Source: Fimenecus sp045594645 (GTDB lineage Bacteria > Bacillota > Clostridia > Oscillospirales > Acutalibacteraceae). From it: DNA of 10,706 nt. Each line of letters begins with the position of its first letter. Position 1 is the first letter of the stretch. Below the pieces are notes generated by a model. That model had not been told where the DNA came from. It was given only the letters and a program-made list of their open reading frames with translations, and made no database searches. The stretch covers positions 1 to 10,706 of the forward strand of contig JAZNYY010000093.1 of assembly GCA_045594645.1 (NCBI GenBank), written 5' to 3'. Positions 1 to 5,788 of the stretch are shown piece by piece. Position numbers and translations under genes: made by a program.

Positions 1-112
1 CTTCACTCCCGATATGAAGAACAAGTCGGTTTATGACAAGAACTTTGAAGTTTTCAAGAAGCTTTATAAGTCAAATAAAGACAACTTTGCAGAACTTAAT
101 AAATTAAATTAA
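1..112 (+). CDS. C-terminal fragment of an FGGY-family carbohydrate kinase (xylulokinase-like)
   Basis: The window opens inside a gene. The frame starting at base 2 is open for 36 codons and ends at TAA 110-112. The peptide ends with a Y-x3-FEVFKKLY-x-SNKDNF motif. This resembles the final helix of FGGY sugar kinases such as xylulokinase, where a 'Y..F..LYPA.K..F' tail is usual. The family transfers phosphate from ATP to a pentose or related sugar in the cytoplasm. The catalytic core lies upstream, outside the window, so the substrate cannot be named. The gene is followed after 9 bp by a GC-rich palindromic repeat that ends in a terminator, so it appears to be the last gene of its transcript. 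The identification rests on a short tail only and is tentative. Confidence 0.5.
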   Translation, partial: FTPDMKNKSVYDKNFEVFKKLYKSNKDNFAELNKLN

Positions 113-119
113 ATGATAA

Positions 120-256
120 GACGGTCCCCCTTCCCCTTGTGGGGAAGGGGGACCGCTTGCGGTGGGTGAGGTGGAATTCATAGGGTTGGCGTCCTCGCCC
201 CTACAACACCTCATCAGTCGCTTCGCGACAGCTTCTCCTCAAGGAGAAGCCTTTTT
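120..256. repeat. composite multi-arm palindromic intergenic repeat
   Basis: About 135 bp of GC-rich sequence between two AT-rich flanks folds into several arms. There is a perfect 15-bp hairpin at 122-136/141-155 with loop TTGT. A 15-bp stem at 159-173/207-221 has one A/G mismatch and a few G-U pairs. Inside it, TAGGG 181-185 can pair with CCCTA 199-203. Next come GTCGC/GCGAC at 217-221/225-229, an alternative to part of the long stem, and finally GCTTCTCC/GGAGAAGC at 231-238/243-250. The motifs (CACCTCATCAGTCGC, AGGAGAAGCC, GTAGGGGCG on the reverse strand) resemble dispersed MITE- or REP-like repeats that I recall from gut Clostridia. No transposase is present, so it would be non-autonomous. 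Confidence 0.65.
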
Positions 257-263
257 GTTTTTT
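231..263 (+). terminator. rho-independent terminator at the end of the composite repeat
   Basis: An 8-bp stem (231-238/243-250) with loop TCAA is followed by T5-G-T6 (252-263). It can end the upstream kinase transcript. The terminator is formed by the end of the repeat itself. Confidence 0.7.
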
Positions 264-279
264 GAGGTTTATTTTGTTA

Positions 280-308
280 TTGCAATATTAATTTAAAAAC
301 TGTATAAT
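280..308 (+). promoter_or_regulatory. sigma-A promoter for the lysine-repeat membrane protein
   Basis: TTGCAA (280-285), a 17-bp spacer and a perfect TATAAT (303-308). The predicted start is near 315, giving a leader of about 28 nt. GGAGGTG at 331-337 sits 5 nt before the ATG at 343. Confidence 0.75.
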
Positions 309-342
309 AAATGATATATGTAATATAAACGGAGGTGTTTTT

Positions 343-2343
343 ATGGATGAGAAAAAATCTCTCGCTAATAAATACCGAAAAATTGATATAGATGAGGCAA
401 AAAAACTTCCCGAGGCAGCTTCTGAAGAGCCTAAAAAAGAAAAAAAGGTTAAAAAGGAAAAAGCACCCAAAGAGAAGAAGGTAAAAGAGCCCAAACAACC
501 TAAAGAGAAAAAAGAAAAAGCTCCTAAGGAAAAGAAAGTTAATGAGCCTAAGCCTCCAAAAGAGAAAAAGGTGAAAGACCCGAAACCTGTCAAGGAAAAG
601 AAGGTTAAAGAACCCAAGCCACCTAAAGAAAAAAAGGCTAAAGAGCCTAAGCCCAAAAAGGTGAAAGAGCCTAAAGCCCCTAAAGAGAAGAAGCCTCTTT
701 TCAGTAAGAAAAAAGAAAAAATTTCTGTTGAGGTGGCAGAGGCTATTACTCCAGAACTTCCCGAAAATATTGAAGCTCCCGCAGTAGCAGAAAAACCGCA
801 GGAGCCCGAGGCTGTAAAAGTGGTGAATTCTGACGGCAGAGTGGAAGAGGAAATAGTTCTTCCCGTTATTGCAAGCGTTAAAAAGGTTAAGCCCACAAAA
901 AAAGAAAAGCAGCCCAAAGAAAAAAAGGCTAAAGAGCCGAAGCCTCCAAAAGAGAAGAAAGAAAAAGCTCCTAAAGAGAAAAAAGTCAAAGAGCCAAAGG
1001 CTGAAAAGGTAAAAGCTCCTAAAGAAAAAAAGGTCAAAGAGCCCAAACCTCCCAAAGAGAAAAAGCCCCGCGAGCCGATGAATAAAAAGGATTTCGCTAC
1101 AATCGGTATCGCTTTGGTTGCTGTGGTGCTCGCCTGCACCTTTGCATATTTCAGATTTTTCTATGATGACAGTCCGAATATCGACAACACAACTGAGCCA
1201 TCAACAGATGCAGTTGTTGAAAAGCTTTCTGATATTCAGATTGCTCGCAACGGCGTGCTTGTGAATCTTGTGCAGACCGATATTCCCGATGTTTTCTACG
1301 GAATCACAACCGATTACAAGGTTAAATATTATCAGTATCGCGACAACAGAATGGTGGCAGTTCAATCAACAAACACCATTACAACTGAGATAGATTTCGG
1401 TAACGAAACACTCCCCGTCACAATTGATTATGTTAAGCTTGGCAACAAGATTTACGGTATAGGTCTTTTTGTGGCAGAGCAAGGTGAAGAAATTTATTTC
1501 TATAATTTGATGGTTTTCAAGCTCACGAATCTTCCTGCCGAGTATGAAGAAGAGGGCAAGGCTTTGCTTCTTGCAACAACAAGCCGAAACGCTCTGACTC
1601 AAGGTGATATTCTGTGGCCCGAAAGCTTCACAATTGACCTTGAAAGCGGAAAAACCTCAAGATTTTTGAAGATTATCAATCGTAGCATTGATATAAACAC
1701 AGGTGCGGGTGTTACAGATTTCTGTATACTCACACAACAAGGCTATAATTCAACTGCAACTCAAATTCCATTTATTACTGCCCGCGAATATGAGCAGGGC
1801 AGCGGATTGCAGGATATTTTCGTGAAGAACGGCACAAAAGAAAGTCTTTTTGCAGAGAATGTTTATGGTAAATTCTTGCTTACTGATGGTGACAGCGTAA
1901 TATTTATGCGCAAGACCAATACGGGCTTTGATGTTGTTCGCAAAACGGGTGAAACAGAAGAGACTGTCCGTTCGTTCTATGGCTCAATGGGTGCCGACTA
2001 TCTTCACAAAGACGAATATCTTCTTAATGTGAACGACGGTAATCTTTACAATATGCTGACCGGCGAAAAAACTATGCTTGTGGGCTTTAGAATGGACCCC
2101 GAAATGATGGCGATAAGTGATGACGGAAAGTATGTTGTAATGCTGGGTACAGTTAAGAATATGATGGATTATCAGGTGCATATTTTTAACCTTGAAAGCG
2201 GTGAATATGCAAAATTTGAGGACCAGAACTATTCAAGCCATTCAAATCTTACATTTATCAACAACACAACCGCGGTTTATACCGCCCTCGACCCAAATCA
2301 AGGGTATGAATATGTTGTGTTAGATGTGTCTAAAATAAAATAA
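343..2343 (+). CDS. membrane protein with lysine/proline/glutamate repeat tail and large extracytoplasmic domain, function unknown
   Basis: A 666-residue protein that I do not recognise as a named family. Residues 1-27 are a short leader. Residues 28-117 and about 180-245 are two blocks of a degenerate unit of about 10 residues (KEKKVKEPKPP and variants). They are separated by an acidic linker at about 125-175. One hydrophobic helix follows at about 251-270 (ATIGIALVAVVLACTFAYF). The remaining roughly 395 residues are of normal composition, with blade-like stretches such as DGKYVVML and IFNLESGEY. These could form a beta-propeller (inference). There is no signal peptide. The very basic N-terminal half predicts a cytoplasmic tail and an outside C-terminus by the positive-inside rule. 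The gene is monocistronic: promoter 280-308, RBS GGAGGTG, terminator 2351-2377. A tail of this kind could bind nucleic acid, ribosomes or acidic lipids; none is shown. The reading frame is certain, the role is not. Confidence 0.9.
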   Translation: MDEKKSLANKYRKIDIDEAKKLPEAASEEPKKEKKVKKEKAPKEKKVKEPKQPKEKKEKAPKEKKVNEPKPPKEKKVKDPKPVKEKKVKEPKPPKEKKAKEPKPKKVKEPKAPKEKKPLFSKKKEKISVEVAEAITPELPENIEAPAVAEKPQEPEAVKVVNSDGRVEEEIVLPVIASVKKVKPTKKEKQPKEKKAKEPKPPKEKKEKAPKEKKVKEPKAEKVKAPKEKKVKEPKPPKEKKPREPMNKKDFATIGIALVAVVLACTFAYFRFFYDDSPNIDNTTEPSTDAVVEKLSDIQIARNGVLVNLVQTDIPDVFYGITTDYKVKYYQYRDNRMVAVQSTNTITTEIDFGNETLPVTIDYVKLGNKIYGIGLFVAEQGEEIYFYNLMVFKLTNLPAEYEEEGKALLLATTSRNALTQGDILWPESFTIDLESGKTSRFLKIINRSIDINTGAGVTDFCILTQQGYNSTATQIPFITAREYEQGSGLQDIFVKNGTKESLFAENVYGKFLLTDGDSVIFMRKTNTGFDVVRKTGETEETVRSFYGSMGADYLHKDEYLLNVNDGNLYNMLTGEKTMLVGFRMDPEMMAISDDGKYVVMLGTVKNMMDYQVHIFNLESGEYAKFEDQNYSSHSNLTFINNTTAVYTALDPNQGYEYVVLDVSKIK

Positions 2344-2350
2344 ATTTTTA

Positions 2351-2377
2351 ACGGCGGAGAATTTCTCCGCCGTTTTT
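2351..2377 (+). terminator. rho-independent terminator
   Basis: A perfect 10-bp stem (ACGGCGGAGA 2351-2360 with TCTCCGCCGT 2364-2373) and loop ATT, followed by T5. It lies 7 bp after the stop of the 666-residue gene and abuts the stop codon of the convergent small gene. The minus-strand side is only modestly T-rich, so termination in that direction is uncertain. Confidence 0.9.
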
Positions 2378-2562
2378 CAATCTATATTATCACTTGATAT
2401 TTTTTCATAGAGTTCTTTTATGTGAATACATTCTCTAAAATTTTTAGAGCAACAGTATTCGTTGTAGTGATTTTCAGTAATTTCAATATATTTCAATCCG
2501 CAGTGAGGTTTGTTATAAAACTTTGATACAACAGTATCCTTGAAAAAACAATTTTTAATCAA
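2377..2562 (-). CDS. small cysteine-rich protein, function unknown
   Basis: A 61-residue peptide with five cysteines: an NCFFK near the N-terminus, a PHCG in the middle, and a C-terminal cluster YCCSKNFRECIHI. The cluster is similar in style to short clostridial proteins that end in a YC-x4-F-x2-C-x-(Y/H) motif. It could bind a metal (inference). I place the start at TTG 2560-2562 because AGGTGA (2568-2573, minus strand) lies exactly 5 nt upstream. An in-frame GTG at 2571 overlaps that ribosome binding site and would add three residues. A consensus promoter, TTGACA-17-TATAAT, is positioned to give a leader of about 24 nt, which strongly supports expression. It is divergent from the XRE regulator gene, which may control it through the shared palindrome. 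Confidence 0.75.
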   Translation of the reverse strand: MIKNCFFKDTVVSKFYNKPHCGLKYIEITENHYNEYCCSKNFRECIHIKELYEKISSDNID

Positions 2563-2592
2563 AATAATCACCTGAATAATATAGTTTTTTTA

Positions 2593-2621
2593 ATTATAAA
2601 TCCTCAAAAAGTAATTGTCAA
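2593..2621 (-). promoter_or_regulatory. consensus sigma-A promoter for the cysteine-rich gene
   Basis: On the minus strand, TTGACA (2616-2621) and TATAAT (2593-2598) are separated by exactly 17 bp, a perfect match to consensus. The -35 box overlaps the left arm of the palindrome at 2618-2649, so a protein bound there would block it. Confidence 0.85.
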
Positions 2622-2649
2622 CTCTTTTGGGTTAACCTTTTTGAGTTGA
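2618..2649. promoter_or_regulatory. candidate operator, 32-bp interrupted palindrome
   Basis: The arms TCAACTC (2618-2624) and GAGTTGA (2643-2649) are placed symmetrically about a central perfect palindrome GGTTAACC (2630-2637). All are centred at 2633.5 with 5-bp T-rich spacers. It overlaps the minus-strand -35 box and probably the -35 region of the plus-strand XRE gene (a weak TTAACC-18-TACACT, 2632-2661). The layout fits an operator for the adjacent HTH protein. Binding is inferred. Confidence 0.6.
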
Positions 2650-2661
2650 AGTGGGTACACT

Positions 2662-2683
2662 TTAATTAACTCATTTTAATTAA
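2662..2683. repeat. two TTAATTAA palindromes spaced 14 bp apart
   Basis: Perfect 8-bp palindromes lie at 2662-2669 and 2676-2683, between the putative XRE promoter and the ATG. The second runs into the AAGGTG ribosome binding site (2682-2687). They could be a second binding site, or just AT-rich leader. Confidence 0.4.
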
Positions 2684-2692
2684 GGTGTATTT

Positions 2693-2935
2693 ATGAATAT
2701 TGGAAGTGCAGTAAAATTAAGAATTTTAGAGCTTTGCGATAAAAAGAATATATCGGTAAATAAGCTTGCGACCATCAGCGGAATAACGCAGTCCACATTG
2801 AATAATATTGTAAGTGGAAGAAATAATAGTACAACAATTTCAACAATAAAGAAAATCTGCGATGGTTTAGAAATAACAATTCAAGAATTCTTTTGTTCAG
2901 AAGTTTTTGAAAATCTTGAACAGGAAATTAAATAA
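2693..2935 (+). CDS. XRE-family helix-turn-helix transcriptional regulator
   Basis: An 80-residue single-domain Cro/C1-type DNA-binding protein. Five helices span about residues 4-70. The recognition motif is NISVNKLATISGITQSTLNNIVSG (about 19-42), followed by STISTIKKICDGLEI-like helices and an EFF motif at about 65-67, typical of small clostridial XRE regulators. There is no ligand or oligomerisation domain beyond a short acidic tail, so it probably acts as a homodimer. The start is well supported by AAGGTG 5 nt upstream of the ATG. It is divergent from the cysteine-rich small gene, with the palindromic operator candidate between them. This predicts autoregulation and control of the neighbour. 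The next gene on this strand is the 5S rRNA, which has its own promoter, so I see no operon with downstream genes. Confidence 0.9.
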   Translation: MNIGSAVKLRILELCDKKNISVNKLATISGITQSTLNNIVSGRNNSTTISTIKKICDGLEITIQEFFCSEVFENLEQEIK

Positions 2936-2954
2936 TTGTTGTGAAATTTGCATT

Positions 2955-2980
2955 TATAATGATTTGATTATATTTTTTTT
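2955..2980 (+). terminator. weak AT-only hairpin with T8 tract after the XRE gene
   Basis: TATAAT (2955-2960) can pair with ATTATA (2967-2972) around a 6-nt loop, followed by eight Ts. The stem has no G-C pairs, so it is a marginal terminator. It is the only candidate between the regulator and the 5S promoter. Confidence 0.3.
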
Positions 2981-3022
2981 ATGTTAAATATTCACAAACT
3001 TCGCAAAATGTGAAAAAAATGC

Positions 3023-3051
3023 TTGCATTTTGTAAAATGCGGTGATATACT
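3023..3051 (+). promoter_or_regulatory. promoter of the solitary 5S rRNA gene
   Basis: TTGCAT (3023-3028), a 17-bp spacer and TATACT (3046-3051). Predicted initiation is near 3058, leaving a leader of about 28 nt. In that leader TCACGA (3063-3068) can pair with TCGTGA (3080-3085), directly abutting the mature 5S 5' end. Confidence 0.7.
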
Positions 3052-3085
3052 ATCTCTTGCGTTCACGAGATAAAGTGTTTCGTGA

Positions 3086-3200
<115 letters not shown>

Positions 3201-3210
3201 ACAAACAGTT

Positions 3211-3239
3211 CGTCCATCCAAAAGGATGGGCGTTTTTTT
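3211..3239 (+). terminator. rho-independent terminator of the 5S gene
   Basis: A 9-bp stem (3211-3219/3224-3232, one G-U pair) with an AAAA loop is followed by seven Ts. It lies 10 nt past the 5S end and isolates the 5S transcript from the mre operon. Confidence 0.92.
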
Positions 3240-3265
3240 ATGCAAAATTAAATATGAATTTTTGG

Positions 3266-3291
3266 TTGCGGGTATTGTATAATATCCGCAA
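3266..3291. promoter_or_regulatory. inverted repeat upstream of mreB (operator or second terminator)
   Basis: TTGCGGGTATT (3266-3276) and AATATCCGCAA (3281-3291) form an 11-bp stem with one G-U pair and loop GTAT, followed by TTTTGTT. It overlaps the -35 element of the best mreB promoter candidate. It could be a binding site for a regulator of the mre operon or a back-up terminator after the 5S gene. The sequence alone does not decide. Confidence 0.45.
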
Positions 3292-3303
3292 TTTTGTTAT
3301 ACT
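3275..3303 (+). promoter_or_regulatory. candidate mre operon promoter
   Basis: TTGTAT (3275-3280), a 17-bp spacer and TATACT (3298-3303). Initiation near 3310 would give a leader of about 50 nt to the mreB ATG. Other TATAAT strings nearby (3278, 3303, 3344) lack a -35 box at proper spacing. Confidence 0.5.
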
Positions 3304-3362
3304 ATAATAGATTAACTATGTTTTTATTTTTCGCATAAATTCGTATAATGGGAGATGTTAAA

Positions 3363-4352
3363 ATGCTTTTCGCACAGGACATTGGTATCGACTTGGGTAC
3401 CGCCAACACAATTGTATATTTAAAGGGTAAGGGGATTGTTCTTCGTGAGCCGTCAGTTGTGGCTGTAAACGAAAAAACCGACCCGCCGTCAGTTGTGGCT
3501 GTCGGTAATGAGGCAAAGGATATGATTGGTAGAACTCCCGGCTCAATTACTGCTGTTAAGCCATTAAAAGACGGCGTTATTGTCAATTCTGAAATTACTT
3601 CTGATATGCTTAAAGAGTTTATAAGAAAGGTGATTAAGCGTTCACCTTTTGCGAGGGCTAGAGTTCTTATCTGCGTGCCGTCAGGTATCACCGAGGTTGA
3701 GCGCAAAGCGGTTCACGATGCGGCTCGTGATGCTGGTGCAAAATACGCGTCACTCATTCATAAGCCTTTGGCGGCGGCAATCGGCGTGGGACTTCCCGTG
3801 ACAGAGGCAGTGGGCAGTATGATTGTTGACATTGGTGGCGGTACAACTGAGGTTGCCGTTGTTTCATACCGCGATATTGTAACTGCAAAATCCTCGCGCA
3901 TAGCAGGTGACGATTTTGACGAGGCTATTATCGAATACATACGCAAAAAGCATAATGTGCTTATCGGAGAGAGAACTGCCGAAGAAATCAAATTGAAAAT
4001 CGGCTCGGCAATGAGTTATGACGGTGAGGGCGCAATGGATGTGCGCGGTCGAAATCTTGTTGACGGACTCCCAAAAAATGTTGAGATTACATCAGAGGAT
4101 GTTCGCGAAGCCTTGGCTGAGCCCTTGGCACAGATTCTTGAGACAATTCGTTCAACTCTTGAAAAAACTCCTCCGGAGTTGCTCGCGGACATTGTTGATA
4201 ACGGAATTATGCTCACAGGTGGCGGTGCGCTTCTTCGTGAGATTGACCGTCTTATTTCAGAAGAGACAAAAATCCCCGTTCATGTGGCAGTTGACCCTAT
4301 GGACTGTGTAGCCGCAGGTATGGGTATCTGCCTTGAAAAAGGTAATATCTAA
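3363..4352 (+). CDS. mreB: rod shape-determining protein MreB (bacterial actin)
   Basis: A 329-residue actin-fold ATPase. Its membrane-bound filaments orient the side-wall synthesis machinery (MreC, MreD, PBP2, RodA). Visible motifs are phosphate-1 DIGIDLGTANTIVY near the N-terminus, the VCVPSGIT-like CVPSGITEVE, phosphate-2 DIGGGTTE (from residue 156), AGDDFDEAI, the STLEKTPPELLADI helix and adenosine motif GIMLTGGGALLRE. I chose the ATG at 3363 because GGGAG (3350-3354) precedes it by about 8 nt and the protein then begins MLFAQDIGIDLGTA, as in relatives. An upstream in-frame ATG at 3348 overlaps that site. Oddities: residues 133-134 are His-Lys where MreB normally has Glu-Glu before Pro-x-AAAIG, and an 18-nt exact DNA repeat encodes PSVVAV twice (residues 30-35 and 42-47). 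It is the first gene of the mre operon. Confidence 0.96.
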   Translation: MLFAQDIGIDLGTANTIVYLKGKGIVLREPSVVAVNEKTDPPSVVAVGNEAKDMIGRTPGSITAVKPLKDGVIVNSEITSDMLKEFIRKVIKRSPFARARVLICVPSGITEVERKAVHDAARDAGAKYASLIHKPLAAAIGVGLPVTEAVGSMIVDIGGGTTEVAVVSYRDIVTAKSSRIAGDDFDEAIIEYIRKKHNVLIGERTAEEIKLKIGSAMSYDGEGAMDVRGRNLVDGLPKNVEITSEDVREALAEPLAQILETIRSTLEKTPPELLADIVDNGIMLTGGGALLREIDRLISEETKIPVHVAVDPMDCVAAGMGICLEKGNI

Positions 4353-4380
4353 TTTAGTGAAAATATTGGAGAAGATTTAA

Positions 4381-5217
4381 ATGAATAATTTCTTCAAAAG
4401 TACAACCTTTAAAGTGCTTCTTGCGGTGGCTATTGTGCTTGTGTGTGCAACAGTTCTTGCTACCGTTGTGAGCAGTTCAACATCTCCGCTGACAAATGCG
4501 GTGAGCGTAATCACTTCGCCCCTGCAGAATGCGGCATCATATCTTTCGGACAAGCTTGACGGATTTTCGGGTGCGTTTGTGTCCTCGAAATCTTATCAGG
4601 ATAAAATTGCCGAGCTCGAACAGCAGGTGGCAGATTATCAAGCCCAGCTTGTAGACTACGAAAAGACGAAAAAACAGCTTGAATCCTATGAAGAGTTTCT
4701 TGATGTGCGTGAGAAAAATCCAGACTACACTTGGGTTTATTCAACCGTAGTGGGCAGGGATTCTGCCGATATGTTCGGCTCGTTCACAATCAACAAGGGC
4801 TCAAATGACGGAATAAAGGTCAATGATGCAGTAATTTACAGCGAATATTTAATCGGAGTTGTCACAGAGGTTAACCCCACAACCGCAGTTGTGCGTTCGG
4901 TTTTTGACCCGTCGGTAAATATTGCGGCTTATGAAATCAGAACCGGTGAGTTGGGATATGTTTCATCAAATGCCACTATGTCAGTTGACGGTGTTTGTCA
5001 GCTTTCGGGTCTTGACACAAAAACCACAGTTTCTAAGGGAGGAATTGTCTGTACATCGGGTACGGGCGGAATTTTCCCCAAGGATTTAATTATCGGCACA
5101 ATTACCGAGGTAAAGCAAAGCGAAACAGATTTGTCAGCTTATGCAGTTCTTGAAACCGAAATCAATCCTAAAGATATTTCAGACTGTTTTGTAATCACAG
5201 CATTTAATGAGAGTTAA
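4381..5217 (+). CDS. mreC: rod shape-determining protein MreC
   Basis: A 278-residue bitopic membrane protein that dimerises outside the membrane and links MreB/MreD to the PBP2-RodA synthase, activating it. One transmembrane helix lies at about residues 11-30 (VLLAVAIVLVCATVLATVV). A coiled coil at about 70-107 (KIAELEQQVADYQAQLVDYE) is followed by the two beta-barrel subdomains. These contain family motifs VVGRDSADMFGSFTINKGS, NDGIKVNDAVI and LIGVVTEV. The start is supported by GGAGAAG about 8 nt upstream. It begins 28 bp after mreB and ends 12 bp before mreD, consistent with one transcript. Length is typical of the family and no key region is missing. Confidence 0.95.
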   Translation: MNNFFKSTTFKVLLAVAIVLVCATVLATVVSSSTSPLTNAVSVITSPLQNAASYLSDKLDGFSGAFVSSKSYQDKIAELEQQVADYQAQLVDYEKTKKQLESYEEFLDVREKNPDYTWVYSTVVGRDSADMFGSFTINKGSNDGIKVNDAVIYSEYLIGVVTEVNPTTAVVRSVFDPSVNIAAYEIRTGELGYVSSNATMSVDGVCQLSGLDTKTTVSKGGIVCTSGTGGIFPKDLIIGTITEVKQSETDLSAYAVLETEINPKDISDCFVITAFNES

Positions 5218-5229
5218 AGGATAAAAATA

Positions 5230-5757
5230 ATGACCGTTCAGACCAAAACAAAAGTCAAGAGATATGTAGTTTATGGTGTAATACTGTTCTTGGCACATAT
5301 TTTGCAGAATTCACTGCCCATATTCCCCGAAATATTGGCGGTGCGCCCCGTTCTGCTTATTTCTGTGGCGGTCTGTATTTCAATGTTTGAGGGTGAATTG
5401 GTGGGTGCTATTGCAGGTCTTATAGCGGGCTCTTTGTGGGATACCGTAACCGCCACGGCAGACGGCTACAACGCCTTTTATTTAATGGTTGCCTGCGCGG
5501 TGTGTGGCGTGCTGCTCCGAATTTTTATGCGCAATAACATAATTACTTTTATAATGATGAATACGGGTATTACAATCCTTTATTTTTCAAGCTATGTGCT
5601 CTTTTTCATTACCGCTCAAGGTATAGACGGCGGTGCGGAAATGCTTTTGAGATATTATTTGCCTATGGGCGTTTATTCCCTCTTGCTTACACCGATTTGG
5701 TATGTGATTATCCGCGCGGTGAACAGAAAATTCTCTTATAACTACACAGAATATTAA
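5230..5757 (+). CDS. mreD: rod shape-determining protein MreD
   Basis: A 175-residue integral membrane protein, mostly hydrophobic, with about five predicted helices. These are near residues 12-32, 38-58, 60-72, 83-100 and 105-130, with a further hydrophobic stretch at about 143-163. Family hallmarks include an RPVLL segment at the second helix and GAIAGLIAGSLWD, which matches the GxxxGLxxGLxxD signature. MreD joins MreC and PBP2/RodA in the elongasome; its exact activity is unsettled. The ATG is preceded by AAAGGA at about 8 nt. It lies between mreC (12 bp upstream) and mrdA (31 bp downstream) in the usual order. Confidence 0.93.
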   Translation: MTVQTKTKVKRYVVYGVILFLAHILQNSLPIFPEILAVRPVLLISVAVCISMFEGELVGAIAGLIAGSLWDTVTATADGYNAFYLMVACAVCGVLLRIFMRNNIITFIMMNTGITILYFSSYVLFFITAQGIDGGAEMLLRYYLPMGVYSLLLTPIWYVIIRAVNRKFSYNYTEY

Positions 5758-5788
5758 AAAACACAAATTTGAAGGGCAGGTGATAAAA

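Noticed and set aside
120..263. Possible CRISPR or small structured RNA
   Set aside because: There are no regularly spaced identical repeats. Its arms are different hairpins, which fits a composite palindromic repeat and terminator better.
288..1139. Long minus-strand open frame opposite the lysine-repeat gene
   Set aside because: It is the mirror of the KEK/EPK repeats and reads as low-complexity FFSLG repeats. It has no ribosome binding site or promoter, and the plus-strand gene has all signals.
3344..3349. TATAAT just before mreB as a -10 box
   Set aside because: It touches the ribosome binding site, has no -35 partner at 17 bp, and would give an almost leaderless message.
3348..3362. 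Upstream ATG for mreB, adding five residues
   Set aside because: It overlaps the GGGAG ribosome binding site of the ATG at 3363, and family proteins begin close to the 3363 start.
5780..5788. GTG start for the PBP2 gene
   Set aside because: The GTG lies within the AGGTGA Shine-Dalgarno sequence, which is properly spaced for the ATG at 5789.
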